A stretch of DNA of 41,397 nucleotides from Pseudomonas avellanae BPIC 631 (GCF_000444135.1 NZ_ATDK01000218.1:1-41397); one strand, 5' to 3'. Numbered from the stretch's first letter, positions 20,869-32,367 are shown. A program made the numbers and translations. The notes: a model not told the origin generated them from the letters alone.

Positions 20869-21270
20869 GTGAGTCGAGACTTCAGTCGGGAAAAGCGTTT
20901 GCTGACTCCCCGGCATTTCAAGGCAGTCTTTGACTCCCCTACCGGTAAGGTTCCGGGGAAAAATCTCCTGCTCCTTGCGCGCAACAACGACCTTGATCAT
21001 CCCCGTCTGGGGCTTGTGATAGGTAAAAAGAGCGTGAAGCTCTCCGTCGAGCGCAATCGTTTGAAACGCCTGATGCGCGAATCATTTCGCCAACACCAAG
21101 ACAGTTTGGTCGGTTGGGATATCGTTATCGTCGCGCGTAAAGGTTTGGGTGACGTAGAAAACCCTGAACTGATTCAGCATTTCGGCAAGCTCTGGAAACG
21201 TCTGGCGCGTAGCCGACCCATTCCGGAAGAAAAGTCCGAACCTGCAGGGGTAGACAGTACCGATGCGTAA
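20869..21270 (+). CDS. rnpA: Ribonuclease P protein component
   Basis: This 133-residue basic protein assists the RNase P RNA in removing 5' leaders from pre-tRNAs. It has the conserved RNR motif in [14 protein letters not shown] (RNR at residues 62-64). The start is taken as GTG 20869 ([12 protein letters not shown]) by family alignment. This GTG overlaps the last base of a perfect AGGAGG (20864-20869), so spacing is abnormal, and no ATG, GTG or TTG lies at the optimal distance. The frame stays open upstream through rpmH. It overlaps yidD by 8 bp. Confidence 0.93.
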   Translation: MSRDFSREKRLLTPRHFKAVFDSPTGKVPGKNLLLLARNNDLDHPRLGLVIGKKSVKLSVERNRLKRLMRESFRQHQDSLVGWDIVIVARKGLGDVENPELIQHFGKLWKRLARSRPIPEEKSEPAGVDSTDA

Positions 21271-21508
21271 ACTGGCACTCGTTCCGATCCAGTTTTATCG
21301 CTATGCCATTAGCCCGCTGATGGCCAGTCACTGTCGTTTCTACCCCAGTTGCTCCTGCTACGCGTATGAAGCCATCGATAATCATGGCCTTTTGCGCGGC
21401 GGCTGGCTGTCAATTCGTCGCCTGGGTCGCTGTCACCCGTGGAATCCCGGTGGTTATGACCCGGTTCCAGCTGTCCCCACCTCCCGTTCTTCTTCGATGG
21501 CCGAGTAA
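21263..21508 (+). CDS. yidD: Membrane protein insertion efficiency factor YidD
   Basis: This 81-residue protein has the family's Cys-rich core [15 protein letters not shown], followed by [24 protein letters not shown]. It is membrane-associated and assists YidC. It starts within rnpA (8-bp overlap) and stops 2 bp before yidC, so translation is coupled through the operon. Confidence 0.95.
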   Translation: MRKLALVPIQFYRYAISPLMASHCRFYPSCSCYAYEAIDNHGLLRGGWLSIRRLGRCHPWNPGGYDPVPAVPTSRSSSMAE

Positions 21509-21510
21509 TC

Positions 21511-23199
21511 ATGGATATTAAACGCACGATCCTGATCGTTGCCCTGGCAATCGTGACCTACGTCGGGGTCCTGAAATGGAACCAAGACTATGGTCAGGCT
21601 GCCATGCCGACCCAGAATGTTGCAGCCAGCAACACCGCACCGGGTATTCCGGATACGGCTGCTGGTAATAATGGTTCTGCAAGTGCCGACGTTCCGAGCG
21701 CTACTGGCAATAGCACCAGTGCAGCGCCTCTTGAAACTCCGGCCGTAGCCAGCAAAGACCTCATCCACGTCAAAACCGACGTGCTTGATCTGGCGATCGA
21801 TCCGGTAGGTGGTGACGTCGTTCAGCTTCGTTTGCCTCTGTACCCGCGTCGTCAGGATCGTCCTGACGTGCCTTTCCAGCTGTTCGACAACGGCGGCGAG
21901 CGTACTTTTCTCGCACAGAGCGGCCTGACCGGCACCAACGGTCCTGATGCACGTGCCTCCGGTCGTCCGGTTTATTCCTCCGCGCAAAAGAGTTATCAAC
22001 TGGCTGACGGCCAGGACTCGATGGTCGTGGAGCTGAAATTCTCGGAAAACGGCGTCAACTACATCAAGCGTTTCACATTCAAGCGCGGTCTGTACGACCT
22101 GGTCATGACTTACGTTGTGGATAACCAGAGCGCACAACCCTGGGCCGGTAATCTGTTCGCGCAATTGAAGCGTGATGCCAGTTCCGATCCTTCGTCGACC
22201 ACCGCAACCGGTACAGCCACCTACCTGGGTGCGGCACTCTGGACTGCGGCCGAGCCGTACAAAAAAGTGTCGATGAAAGATATCGACAAAGGCCAGATCA
22301 AGGAAAATGTGCAAGGTGGCTGGGTTGCATGGTTGCAGCACTACTTCGTGACAGCGTGGATTCCTGATCACAACGTCACCAACGCCGTTCAGACCCGCAA
22401 AGACAGCCAAGGCAACTACATCATTGGTTTCACCAGCCCGACATTGTCGGTTGCGCCAGGCGCACAAGGCGAAACAACTGCCACGTTGTACGCAGGTCCG
22501 AAAAGCCAGGCGGTGCTCAAAGAGTTATCCCCAGGTCTGGAGCTGACAGTCGATTACGGTTTCCTGTGGTTCATTGCCCAGCCTATCTTCTGGCTGCTGC
22601 AACACATCCACGCGATTCTGGGCAACTGGGGCTGGTCGATCATCGTCCTGACCATGTTGATCAAAGGCCTGTTCTTCCCGCTGTCCGCAGCCAGCTACAA
22701 GTCGATGGCACGCATGCGCGCCGTGGCTCCAAAGCTTGCAGTGCTCAAGGAACAACACGGCGATGACCGTCAGAAGATGTCCCAGGCAATGATGGAGCTG
22801 TGCAAGAAAGAGAAGATCAACCCACTGGGTGGATGCTTACCAATTCTTGTACAAATGCCGGTTTTCCTCTCGCTGTACTGGGTACTCCTGGAAAGCGTGG
22901 AAATGCGTCAGGCGCCGTGGATCCTGTGGATAACTGACCTGTCGATCAAAGACCCGTTCTTTATCCTGCCGATCATCATGGGCGCGACCATGTTCATCCA
23001 GCAACGTCTTAACCCGACTCCGCCGGACCCGATGCAGGCCAAGGTCATGAAAATGATGCCTATCATTTTCACGTTCTTCTTCCTATGGTTCCCTGCCGGT
23101 CTGGTTCTGTACTGGGTTGTGAACAACACCCTGTCGATCGCACAGCAGGCGTACATCACTCGCAAGATCGAAGCAGCTACCAAGAAAGCAGCTGCCTGA
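21511..23199 (+). CDS. yidC: Membrane protein insertase YidC
   Basis: This 562-residue inner-membrane insertase folds membrane proteins alone or with Sec. A first transmembrane helix (about residues 5-22) is followed by a Ser/Thr/Ala/Gly-rich linker and the periplasmic domain. The conserved five-helix insertase core spans about 350-545, including GCLPILVQMPVFLSLYWVL. The c subunit of ATP synthase, encoded 8 kb downstream, is a classic substrate. Two perfect DnaA boxes lie inside the gene (22116-22124 and 22925-22933). A terminator follows. Confidence 0.97.
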   Translation: MDIKRTILIVALAIVTYVGVLKWNQDYGQAAMPTQNVAASNTAPGIPDTAAGNNGSASADVPSATGNSTSAAPLETPAVASKDLIHVKTDVLDLAIDPVGGDVVQLRLPLYPRRQDRPDVPFQLFDNGGERTFLAQSGLTGTNGPDARASGRPVYSSAQKSYQLADGQDSMVVELKFSENGVNYIKRFTFKRGLYDLVMTYVVDNQSAQPWAGNLFAQLKRDASSDPSSTTATGTATYLGAALWTAAEPYKKVSMKDIDKGQIKENVQGGWVAWLQHYFVTAWIPDHNVTNAVQTRKDSQGNYIIGFTSPTLSVAPGAQGETTATLYAGPKSQAVLKELSPGLELTVDYGFLWFIAQPIFWLLQHIHAILGNWGWSIIVLTMLIKGLFFPLSAASYKSMARMRAVAPKLAVLKEQHGDDRQKMSQAMMELCKKEKINPLGGCLPILVQMPVFLSLYWVLLESVEMRQAPWILWITDLSIKDPFFILPIIMGATMFIQQRLNPTPPDPMQAKVMKMMPIIFTFFFLWFPAGLVLYWVVNNTLSIAQQAYITRKIEAATKKAAA

Positions 23200-23222
23200 T
23201 CTAACCTGTGAACACGCTATAC

Positions 23223-23247
23223 AAAACGCCCCCTAGTGGGGCGTTTT
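23223..23247. terminator. Rho-independent terminator after yidC
   Basis: A perfect 10-bp stem (AAAACGCCCC/GGGGCGTTTT) with a 5-nt loop begins 24 bp after the yidC stop. Its A and T arms make it work in both directions. Confidence 0.92.
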
Positions 23248-23277
23248 GCTATCCGTCATTTGTCCTGGAGCCGGACC

Positions 23278-24648
23278 ATGAACGTTCCTCGTGAAACCAT
23301 CGCCGCCATCGCTACCGCCCAGGGGCGCGGCGGTGTCGGTATTGTCCGTGTGTCCGGGCCTTTGGCCGGCAAGACCGCGCAAGCCATCACCGGTCGAATG
23401 CCCAAGCCACGATTCGCGCACTATGGCCCCTTTGCCGACGAGTCGGGCCAAGTGCTCGATGAAGGCATTGCGCTGTATTTCCCCGGGCCAAACTCGTTCA
23501 CTGGCGAGGACGTGCTGGAACTTCAGGGTCATGGTGGGCCGATCGTTCTGGATATGTTGCTGCAACGCTGCCTGCAACTTGGCAGCCGCCTGGCGCGTCC
23601 GGGTGAATTCAGCGAGCGCGCATTCCTCAATGACAAGCTCGATCTTGCTCAGGCTGAGGCCATTGCTGACCTGATCGAGGCAAGTTCTGCACAGGCAGCA
23701 CGCAATGCGCTGCGCTCGTTGCAGGGTGTTTTTTCCCTGCGTGTGGATAACTTGACCGAGAAATTGATCAGCCTGCGTATCTACGTCGAAGCTGCCATCG
23801 ACTTTCCGGAAGAGGAAATCGACTTTCTCGCCGATGGCCATGTGCTGGGTATGCTTGACGATGTGCGTGCAGAGTTATCCACAGTGCTACGTGAAGCAGG
23901 GCAGGGTGCTCTGCTGCGGGACGGCATGACAGTGGTGATCGCCGGTCGTCCCAATGCGGGCAAGTCCAGTTTGCTGAACGCTCTGGCGGGTAGAGAAGCG
24001 GCCATCGTCACCGAGATTGCCGGCACGACACGCGATGTATTGCGTGAACATATCCACATAGACGGGATGCCCTTGCACGTCGTGGACACTGCCGGTTTGC
24101 GCGACACTCAGGACCAGGTTGAGATGATAGGCGTGCAGCGTGCACTCAAGGCTATCGGTGAAGCTGACCGGATCCTGCTGGTGGTGGATGCAACCGCCCC
24201 GGAAGCCGCAGATCCATTCGCTTTGTGGCCGGAATTCCTTGAGCAGCGCCCGGATCCTGCGAAGGTCACTCTCATTCGTAACAAAGCTGATTTGAGTGGC
24301 GACAGCATTGCCCTGCAAACAAGCGCCGATGGCCATGTGACAATCAGCCTGAGCGCCAGATCAGGAGGAGAGGGGCTTGAGCTGTTGCGTGAGCATCTGA
24401 AGGCCTGCATGGGCTATGAGCAGACATCTGAAAGCAGCTTCAGCGCGCGTCGGCGCCACCTTGAGGCGCTGCGCCATGCCAGTGACTCGCTGGAACACGG
24501 CAGGGCGCAATTGACCCTGGCAGGCGCTGGAGAGCTGTTGGCCGAAGACCTGCGTCAGGCGCAACAGGCGCTTGGCGAGATAACTGGCGCATTCAGCTCC
24601 GATGACCTGCTCGGCAGAATCTTCTCCAGCTTTTGCATTGGCAAATAA
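23278..24648 (+). CDS. mnmE: tRNA modification GTPase MnmE
   Basis: This 456-residue GTPase, with MnmG, installs carboxymethylaminomethyl groups on wobble uridine 34 of certain tRNAs. An N-terminal folate-binding domain is followed by the G domain, with G1 GRPNAGKS (223-230) and DTAG (270-273). The protein ends FCIGK, with the conserved C-terminal Cys453. The ATG at 23278 has TGGAG upstream, and the longer frame to 23236 runs into the terminator. Perfect DnaA boxes lie at 23742-23750 and 23875-23883. It is separated from its partner mnmG by the origin-like gap. Confidence 0.97.
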   Translation: MNVPRETIAAIATAQGRGGVGIVRVSGPLAGKTAQAITGRMPKPRFAHYGPFADESGQVLDEGIALYFPGPNSFTGEDVLELQGHGGPIVLDMLLQRCLQLGSRLARPGEFSERAFLNDKLDLAQAEAIADLIEASSAQAARNALRSLQGVFSLRVDNLTEKLISLRIYVEAAIDFPEEEIDFLADGHVLGMLDDVRAELSTVLREAGQGALLRDGMTVVIAGRPNAGKSSLLNALAGREAAIVTEIAGTTRDVLREHIHIDGMPLHVVDTAGLRDTQDQVEMIGVQRALKAIGEADRILLVVDATAPEAADPFALWPEFLEQRPDPAKVTLIRNKADLSGDSIALQTSADGHVTISLSARSGGEGLELLREHLKACMGYEQTSESSFSARRRHLEALRHASDSLEHGRAQLTLAGAGELLAEDLRQAQQALGEITGAFSSDDLLGRIFSSFCIGK

Positions 24649-25228
24649 TAGGCGTCTGTTGAAGGTATGACCGCTCCGGGTCAACCGCCCTGCCTGTCAA
24701 AGCCTTCTTTTAGCTACGTCCTTCACTCATATGCTGCACCCGACCACTGAGTTTTCAGCTCAGGGTTTGATTTTTGTCGCGCGAAAATCCTCACCGAGTG
24801 GATTTTTTGCACAGTTTTTTGTGTATCAGCCTTTTTTTTGTGAATTAAGCCCTGTGAATAACTGCCCCTCAGCTCGGTGGGTAAGCAGGGTGCAAACCTG
24901 AAGATAAATCGGCCTGTGGACAAGTAGCCTTTTTATCAACAGGCTCAAGACGGTTATCCCAACCCCTCATACCCACATGAACACAGAGTTTTGAATCTCT
25001 GTACATTAGGTAGATAAAGGCCTGTAGAGTTCTATCCACAGGAAGTATGCTCAGTAAGAATAAACATAAAAACAAGGCTTTATAAACTTCCTTTCCTTTT
25101 TATTTTCTTTATTCGTGAGTTTTCCACAGCTGGTTAAATTTTGTCCAACGGGTTTCATTCAGGTGGGGTAAGTCCCTATACTTGTCAGCTATCCCAATTT
25201 CTCATCGACAACAGGCACGAGGTGCGTG
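24649..25228. other. Second origin-like intergenic region between mnmE and mnmG
   Basis: This 580-bp gap holds no gene. DnaA-box-like sites, each one mismatch from consensus, are TGTGAATAA (24853), TGTGGACAA (24915), TTATCAACA (24933), CTATCCACA (25032) and TTTTCCACA (25120). The sites at 24853, 24915 and 25032 have exactly the spacing (62 and 117 bp) of the oriC boxes at 20287, 20349 and 20466, in the same orientations. ATCTCTGTACA lies 37 bp before the last of them in both places (24995 and 20429). GTAAGA, CTTTATAAA and a CTTTC-T-rich tract follow in the same order. This looks like a diverged copy of the oriC core. A weak mnmG promoter (TATACT at 25177) lies at the right edge. Confidence 0.7.
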
Positions 25229-27121
25229 GTGGATTTCCCTTCCCGTTTTGAAGTGATCGTCATCGGTGGCGGTCATGCCGGTACCGAGGCCGCACTGGCG
25301 TCGGCACGCATGGGTGTCAAAACCCTGCTGTTGACGCACAACGTGGAAACCTTGGGCCAGATGAGCTGCAACCCGGCCATCGGTGGCATCGGCAAAAGCC
25401 ATCTGGTCAAGGAAATCGACGCCTTGGGCGGTGCAATGGCAATGGCTACCGACAAGGGCGGTATCCAGTTCCGTGTCTTGAACAGCCGCAAAGGCCCGGC
25501 CGTACGGGCAACCCGTGCTCAGGCAGACCGGGTGCTGTACAAAGCCGCCATTCGCGAAACCCTCGAAAACCAGCCTAATCTGTGGATATTTCAGCAGGCC
25601 TGCGATGACCTAATCGTCGAACAGGATCAGGTGCGTGGCGTAGTGACCCAGATGGGGCTTCGCATCCTTGCCGACTCCGTGGTGTTGACCACTGGCACGT
25701 TCCTCGGTGGACTTATACACATCGGGATGCAGAATTATTCGGGTGGCCGTGCAGGCGATCCACCGTCGATCGCGCTGGCGCAACGGTTACGTGAACTGCC
25801 ACTGCGTGTAGGACGACTGAAAACCGGAACTCCGCCTCGTATCGACGGGCGTTCTGTCGATTTTTCGGTCATGACCGAGCAACCAGGTGATACGCCTATT
25901 CCGGTCATGTCGTTCCTGGGCTCCAAAGAGCAACACCCGGCGCAGGTCAGTTGCTGGATTACCCACACCAACGCCCGGACTCACGAAATCATCGCGTCCA
26001 ACCTGGACCGCTCGCCCATGTATTCGGGTGTGATCGAAGGCATCGGGCCGCGCTACTGCCCGTCGATCGAAGACAAGATTCATCGTTTTGCCGACAAGGA
26101 AAGCCATCAGGTTTTCATCGAGCCGGAAGGTCTGACCACCCACGAGCTGTATCCAAACGGGATATCCACCTCGCTGCCGTTCGACGTGCAGCTGCAGATC
26201 GTACGTTCGATTCGTGGCATGGAAAACGCACACATCGTTCGCCCCGGTTACGCTATCGAATACGATTATTTCGACCCGCGTGATCTGAAGTACAGCTTGG
26301 AAACCAAGGTCATCGGCGGGTTGTTCTTTGCCGGTCAGATCAACGGCACCACCGGTTACGAAGAAGCGGGAGCCCAGGGTTTGCTGGCTGGAACCAACGC
26401 TGCCCTTCGCGCACAAGGTCGAGACAGCTGGTGCCCGCGTCGTGATGAAGCGTACATCGGCGTGCTGGTTGACGACCTGATCACGCTCGGTACGCAAGAG
26501 CCCTACCGAATGTTCACGTCCAGGGCCGAATACCGCCTGATCCTGCGCGAAGACAACGCCGATCTGCGCCTGACCGAAAAAGGTCGCGAGCTGGGCCTGG
26601 TCGACGATGCGCGTTGGGCAGCGTTCTGCACCAAGCGCGAAAGCATCGAGCTGGAAGAGCAACGGCTGAAAAGTACCTGGGTTCGCCCCGGTACCGAGCA
26701 GGGTGATGCGATATCCGCCCACTTCGGTACGCCGCTGACCCACGAATACAATTTGCTCAATCTGCTGACCCGTCCGGAAATCGATTACAACAGCCTGATT
26801 GCCCTAACAGGTCAGGGCTGCACTGATCCGCTGGTCGCAGAGCAGGTCGAGATCAAGACAAAATACGCCGGTTACATCGATCGCCAGCAGGATGAAATTG
26901 CCCGCTTGCGCGCCAGCGAAGACACACGTCTGCCCGAAGACATCGACTACACCGGTATTTCTGGCCTGTCGAAAGAAATTCAAAGCAAGCTGGGGATAAC
27001 TCGTCCGGAAACACTCGGCCAGGCTTCGCGCATTCCTGGCGTCACGCCAGCCGCTATTTCCCTGTTGATGATTCATTTGAAAAAACGCGGCGCGGGCCGT
27101 CAGTTGGAGCAAAGCGCTTGA
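25229..27121 (+). CDS. mnmG: tRNA uridine 5-carboxymethylaminomethyl modification enzyme MnmG (GidA)
   Basis: This 630-residue FAD enzyme is the partner of MnmE in wobble uridine modification. The dinucleotide-binding motif is GGGHAG (13-18), and the family blocks [22 protein letters not shown] and [16 protein letters not shown] are present. The start is the second of two adjacent GTG codons (25229, [15 protein letters not shown]), with GAGG 6 nt upstream. The gene sits next to an origin in many bacteria, including E. coli, as it does here. rsmG begins inside its stop codon. Confidence 0.97.
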   Translation: MDFPSRFEVIVIGGGHAGTEAALASARMGVKTLLLTHNVETLGQMSCNPAIGGIGKSHLVKEIDALGGAMAMATDKGGIQFRVLNSRKGPAVRATRAQADRVLYKAAIRETLENQPNLWIFQQACDDLIVEQDQVRGVVTQMGLRILADSVVLTTGTFLGGLIHIGMQNYSGGRAGDPPSIALAQRLRELPLRVGRLKTGTPPRIDGRSVDFSVMTEQPGDTPIPVMSFLGSKEQHPAQVSCWITHTNARTHEIIASNLDRSPMYSGVIEGIGPRYCPSIEDKIHRFADKESHQVFIEPEGLTTHELYPNGISTSLPFDVQLQIVRSIRGMENAHIVRPGYAIEYDYFDPRDLKYSLETKVIGGLFFAGQINGTTGYEEAGAQGLLAGTNAALRAQGRDSWCPRRDEAYIGVLVDDLITLGTQEPYRMFTSRAEYRLILREDNADLRLTEKGRELGLVDDARWAAFCTKRESIELEEQRLKSTWVRPGTEQGDAISAHFGTPLTHEYNLLNLLTRPEIDYNSLIALTGQGCTDPLVAEQVEIKTKYAGYIDRQQDEIARLRASEDTRLPEDIDYTGISGLSKEIQSKLGITRPETLGQASRIPGVTPAAISLLMIHLKKRGAGRQLEQSA

Positions 27122-27762
27122 GTTCTATGGTCACCCCGCAACACGCCCAAGAGTTATCCACAGGTGCCCGTGAATTGGGTATCGACCTCAGCGAGGCCCA
27201 GCATGAGCAATTGCTGGCGTATCTGGCGCTGTTGATCAAGTGGAACAAGGCTTACAACCTGACCGCTGTACGCAATCCAGACGAAATGGTCTCGAGACAT
27301 CTGCTCGACAGTCTCAGCGTTGTGCCATTCATCGAAGGTACGCGCTGGATGGATGTAGGCAGCGGCGGGGGGATGCCTGGTATTCCCATGGCCATCCTGT
27401 TTCCTGAGCGAAATATTTCGCTGCTGGACAGCAACGGCAAGAAGACCCGGTTTCAGACACAGGTCAAACTGGAATTGAAACTGGACAATCTTGAAGTTAT
27501 CCACAGCCGTGCAGAAAATTATCAGCCTGATGTGCCGTTCGACGGGATCATTTCCAGGGCGTTCAGCAGCCTCGAAGACTTTGCTGGCTGGACGCGTCAC
27601 ATGGGCGACGTCAATACGCGCTGGTTGGCAATGAAAGGGCTGCATCCTGCTGATGAGCTGGTAGCATTGCCCTCTGATTTTCACCTCGATAGCGCACAAG
27701 CCTTGACCGTTCCGGGTTGCCAAGGCCAACGCCATCTGCTGATACTGCGCCGCACGGCATGA
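27118..27762 (+). CDS. rsmG: 16S rRNA (guanine-527-N7) methyltransferase RsmG (GidB)
   Basis: This 214-residue S-adenosylmethionine-dependent methyltransferase modifies G527 of 16S rRNA. The SAM-binding motif is [10 protein letters not shown] (79-88). The TTG start at 27118 overlaps the mnmG stop and has GGAG 8 nt upstream; ATG 27127 would remove three residues but has poor spacing. Perfect DnaA boxes lie at 27154-27162 and 27497-27505. Confidence 0.95.
   Translation: MSSMVTPQHAQELSTGARELGIDLSEAQHEQLLAYLALLIKWNKAYNLTAVRNPDEMVSRHLLDSLSVVPFIEGTRWMDVGSGGGMPGIPMAILFPERNISLLDSNGKKTRFQTQVKLELKLDNLEVIHSRAENYQPDVPFDGIISRAFSSLEDFAGWTRHMGDVNTRWLAMKGLHPADELVALPSDFHLDSAQALTVPGCQGQRHLLILRRTA
27154..27162 (+). 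promoter_or_regulatory. Perfect DnaA box at the start of rsmG
   Basis: TTATCCACA lies 36 bp into rsmG, within its early coding sequence. A second copy follows at 27497-27505. Confidence 0.5.
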
Positions 27763-27780
27763 TTGGGAACACAAGCAAGA

Positions 27781-28572
27781 ATGGCTAAGGTATTCGCGAT
27801 AGCGAACCAGAAAGGTGGGGTAGGCAAGACCACCACATGCATCAACCTCGCTGCGTCGCTGGTTGCGACCAAGCGCCGTGTGCTGTTGATCGATCTCGAT
27901 CCCCAGGGCAATGCGACCATGGGCAGCGGTGTGGATAAACACACGCTGGAAAACTCGGTCTACGACCTGTTGATCGGTGAATGCGATCTGGGCGAGGCCA
28001 TGCAGTTCTCCGAACACGGTGGCTACCAACTGCTTCCGGCAAACCGCGACCTGACCGCAGGCGAAGTGGTGCTGCTGGAAATGCAGATGAAAGAGAGCCG
28101 TCTGCGCAATGCGCTGGCGCCGATCCGGGAAAATTACGATTACATTCTGATCGACTGCCCACCTTCGCTGTCGATGCTGACACTGAACGCGCTGGTTGCC
28201 GCCGACGGCGTGATCATCCCCATGCAGTGCGAGTATTTTGCGCTGGAAGGTCTCAGCGACCTTGTGGATAACATCAAGCGCATCGGTGAACTGCTCAACC
28301 CGCAGTTGAAGATCGAAGGCCTGTTGCGCACTATGTACGACCCGCGTCTGAGCCTGATCAACGACGTCTCGGCGCAGCTTCAGGAGCACTTCGGCGAACA
28401 GCTGTACGACACCGTTATCCCCAGAAACATCAGGCTGGCCGAGGCGCCGAGTTTCGGCATGCCTGTGCTGGCGTATGACAAATCGTCTCGCGGTGCGCTG
28501 GCCTATCTGGCCCTGGCAAGCGAACTGGTTCGTCGTCAACGTCGGGGCGCAAAAAGCGCTCAGCCAACCTAA
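27781..28572 (+). CDS. parA: Chromosome partitioning ATPase ParA (Soj)
   Basis: This 263-residue deviant-Walker ATPase drives origin segregation with ParB and parS. The motif KGGVGKTT (11-18) and the DLDPQGN block (45-51) are clear. ATG 27781 gives MAKVFAIANQKGG as in other Pseudomonas; a TTG at 27763 would add six residues. It follows rsmG by 18 bp. Two perfect DnaA boxes lie inside (27930-27938 and 28263-28271). Confidence 0.97.
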   Translation: MAKVFAIANQKGGVGKTTTCINLAASLVATKRRVLLIDLDPQGNATMGSGVDKHTLENSVYDLLIGECDLGEAMQFSEHGGYQLLPANRDLTAGEVVLLEMQMKESRLRNALAPIRENYDYILIDCPPSLSMLTLNALVAADGVIIPMQCEYFALEGLSDLVDNIKRIGELLNPQLKIEGLLRTMYDPRLSLINDVSAQLQEHFGEQLYDTVIPRNIRLAEAPSFGMPVLAYDKSSRGALAYLALASELVRRQRRGAKSAQPT

Positions 28573-28581
28573 GGAATTTCC

Positions 28582-29454
28582 ATGGCCGTCAAGAAACGAG
28601 GTCTCGGACGTGGGTTGGACGCACTTCTGAGCAGTCCAACCGTCAGTTCGCTGGAAGAGCAGGCCGTAAAGGCTCCGCCCAGCGAGTTGCAGCATGTGCC
28701 GCTGGACCTGATCCAGCGCGGCAAGTATCAGCCGCGCCGTGACATGGACCCGCAAGCGCTTGAAGAGCTCGCGCAGTCGATCAAGTCGCAGGGTGTAATG
28801 CAGCCGATCGTGGTTCGTCCGATCGGCAACAACCGTTTTGAAATCATCGCTGGTGAACGTCGCTGGCGCGCCAGTCAGCAGGCTGGCGTCGAGACCATCC
28901 CGGCGATGGTCCGTGACGTACCTGACGAAACCGCCATTGCGATGGCGCTGATCGAAAACATTCAGCGTGAAGACCTCAACCCCATCGAAGAAGCCATGGC
29001 GTTGCAGCGCTTGCAGCAGGAGTTTCAGCTGACCCAGCAACAGGTGGCGGATGCCGTTGGCAAATCGCGGGTCAGTGTGGCCAACCTGTTGCGCCTGATC
29101 GCATTGCCTGAGGCCATCAAGACCATGTTGTCGCATGGCGACCTGGAAATGGGTCATGCCCGTGCCTTGCTCGGCCTGAGTGAAGATCGGCAGGTCGAAG
29201 GTGCGCGACACGTTGTCGCACGCGGGTTGACCGTACGCCAGACCGAAGCACTGGTCAGGCAATGGCTGAGCGGCAAGCCCGAGGCGGCAGAACCGGCCAA
29301 GGCCGACCCGGACATCAGCCGGCTCGAGCAGCGCCTGGCCGAGCGTCTGGGCTCTGCAGTGCAGATTCGCCATGGTCAGAAGGGCAAGGGGCAATTGGTC
29401 ATCCGTTACAACTCGCTGGATGAGCTGCAAGGAGTGCTCGCTCACATCCGCTGA
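28582..29454 (+). CDS. parB: Chromosome partitioning protein ParB (Spo0J)
   Basis: This 290-residue CTP-dependent clamp loads at parS and spreads along DNA. An N-terminal basic segment (KKRGLGRGLDALL) is the ParA-contact region. The CTP-binding boxes are GERRWRA (91-97) and ENIQRE (125-130). The helix-turn-helix (about 150-172) includes TQQQVADAVGKSRVSVANLLRL. The gene is 9 bp after parA. Its targets, three parS sites, lie 12-18 kb away on the other side of oriC. Confidence 0.97.
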   Translation: MAVKKRGLGRGLDALLSSPTVSSLEEQAVKAPPSELQHVPLDLIQRGKYQPRRDMDPQALEELAQSIKSQGVMQPIVVRPIGNNRFEIIAGERRWRASQQAGVETIPAMVRDVPDETAIAMALIENIQREDLNPIEEAMALQRLQQEFQLTQQQVADAVGKSRVSVANLLRLIALPEAIKTMLSHGDLEMGHARALLGLSEDRQVEGARHVVARGLTVRQTEALVRQWLSGKPEAAEPAKADPDISRLEQRLAERLGSAVQIRHGQKGKGQLVIRYNSLDELQGVLAHIR

Positions 29455-29498
29455 AACAATTGCTCTGTAGCGTGTAGTCGGAAATCACTACCCGCCTG

Positions 29499-29527
29499 TT
29501 GAATAGGGGCTGAACCGCCCCTATACT
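29499..29527 (+). promoter_or_regulatory. Promoter of the ATP synthase operon with an embedded palindrome
   Basis: TTGAAT (29499-29504) and TATACT (29522-29527) are separated by exactly 17 bp. A perfect inverted repeat, ATAGGGGC/GCCCCTAT with a 6-nt centre (29503-29524), fills the spacer and overlaps both boxes. It may be an operator, or the hairpin end of the parB transcript. Confidence 0.7.
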
Positions 29528-29600
29528 CTGCGCGCATTTTGTCGGCACAAATTATGCCAAGTTATTGATTATGGCGACCGACATCAGAGGAGCAGTTGCG

Positions 29601-30894
<1,294 letters not shown>

Positions 30895-30920
30895 GATTCG
30901 TCTCACGACGTGTCTGATGA

Positions 30921-30943
30921 CCGTCTCGCCATCGGCGAGGCGG
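30921..30943 (+). other. Hairpin between atpB and atpE
   Basis: A 10-bp stem (one G-U pair) with a 3-nt loop (ATC) lies in the 138-bp gap. The gap ends in a strong GGAGGAA ribosome-binding site 4 nt before atpE, fitting the high copy number of subunit c. There is no T tract, so it is not a typical terminator; it may mark mRNA processing or stability. Confidence 0.55.
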
Positions 30944-31017
30944 TGCCCGCAAGGGCTGATGTAGAAACGATTTTGTTTTACCGCTTCAATTAAAAAAACC
31001 TAACCAATACGACGTAA

Positions 31018-31290
<273 letters not shown>

Positions 31291-31292
31291 TC

Positions 31293-31308
31293 ACTCGAAT
31301 TTTCGAGT
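31293..31308. other. Hairpin between atpE and atpF
   Basis: ACTCGAA-TT-TTCGAGT is a perfect 7-bp palindrome 3 bp after the atpE stop, without a strong T tract. It could separate the abundant atpE message from downstream genes. Confidence 0.5.
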
Positions 31309-31347
31309 TGATTGGTGTGATGGACAACGAACGAGCGAGGTGTTGGC

Positions 31348-31818
31348 GTGAACATTAATGCAACCCTGATTGGTCAGTCCGTTGCGTTCTTCATCTTTGT
31401 GCTGTTCTGCATGAAGTACGTGTGGCCTCCGGTCATCGCTGCTTTGCACGAACGTCAGAAGAAGATCGCGGATGGACTGGACGCTGCTTCCCGAGCAGCT
31501 CGCGACCTGGAGCTGGCCCAAGATAAAGTGGGTCAACAACTGCGCGAAGCTAAGGCTCAAGCAGCCGAGATCATTGAGCAAGCCAAGAAGCGCGGTACTC
31601 AGATTGTCGACGAGGCCCGTGAAACGGCACGCGTTGAAGCTGACCGTGTGAAGGCTCAGGCTCAGGCCGAGATCGAGCAGGAACTGAACGGTGTCAAAGA
31701 CGCCTTGCGCGCCCAGTTGGGTAGCCTGGCAGTCAATGGCGCAGAGAAGATTCTGGGCGCCACAATCGATCAAAACGCGCACGCGGAGCTGGTTAACAAA
31801 CTGGCTGCTGAAATTTAA
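31348..31818 (+). CDS. atpF: ATP synthase Fo subunit b
   Basis: This 156-residue stator subunit has one N-terminal transmembrane helix (about residues 5-27) followed by a long charged, Ala-rich coiled coil. The GTG start at 31348 has GAGG 7 nt upstream and gives [11 protein letters not shown] as in other gammaproteobacteria. Confidence 0.97.
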   Translation: MNINATLIGQSVAFFIFVLFCMKYVWPPVIAALHERQKKIADGLDAASRAARDLELAQDKVGQQLREAKAQAAEIIEQAKKRGTQIVDEARETARVEADRVKAQAQAEIEQELNGVKDALRAQLGSLAVNGAEKILGATIDQNAHAELVNKLAAEI

Positions 31819-31830
31819 GCGAGGGCGATC

Positions 31831-32367
31831 ATGGCAGAACTGACCACGTTGGCCCGACCTTACGCGAAGGCGGCCTTCGAGCATGCGCAGGCCCACCAGC
31901 AACTGGCCAATTGGTCAGCCATGCTCGGCCTGGCTGCTGCGGTGTCGCAAGACGACACCATGCAGCGCATGCTCAAGGCCCCGCGACTGACGAGCGCACA
32001 AAAGGCCACCACTTTTATTGAAGTGTGTGGCGAAAAGTTCGATGCCAAGGCACAGAATTTCATTCACGTCGTTGCTGAAAACGACCGTCTCCCGCTTCTG
32101 CCGGAGATCGCCGAACTGTTCGACCTGTACAAGGCCGAGCAGGAAAAATCGGTCGATGTGGATGTCACCAGTGCTTTTGCATTGAACCAAGAACAGCAAG
32201 ACAAACTCGCCAAGGTTCTCAGTGCACGGCTCGGCCGGGAAGTGCGCCTGCATGCTGCGGAGGATGCCTCTCTTATAGGAGGTGTCGTCATCCGCGCCGG
32301 CGACCTGGTTATCGATGGCTCAGTTCGCGGCAAAATCGCGAAACTAGCCGAAGCATTGAAATCTTGA
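31831..32367 (+). CDS. atpH: ATP synthase F1 subunit delta
   Basis: This 178-residue stator subunit connects F1 to subunit b. The N-terminal domain begins [19 protein letters not shown], and the C-terminal motif [20 protein letters not shown] is typical. It lies 12 bp after atpF. Confidence 0.97.

Noticed and set aside
22526..22534. TTATCCCCA in yidC, and the same 9-mer near 28422 in parA and 36972 in glmU, considered as DnaA boxes
   Set aside because: Each has one mismatch and lies outside an origin-like array, so only exact TTATCCACA was counted.
27154..29445. 763-codon open frame antisense to rsmG, parA and parB
   Set aside because: It spans three well-supported genes on the opposite strand and has no recognisable domain; codon composition explains it.
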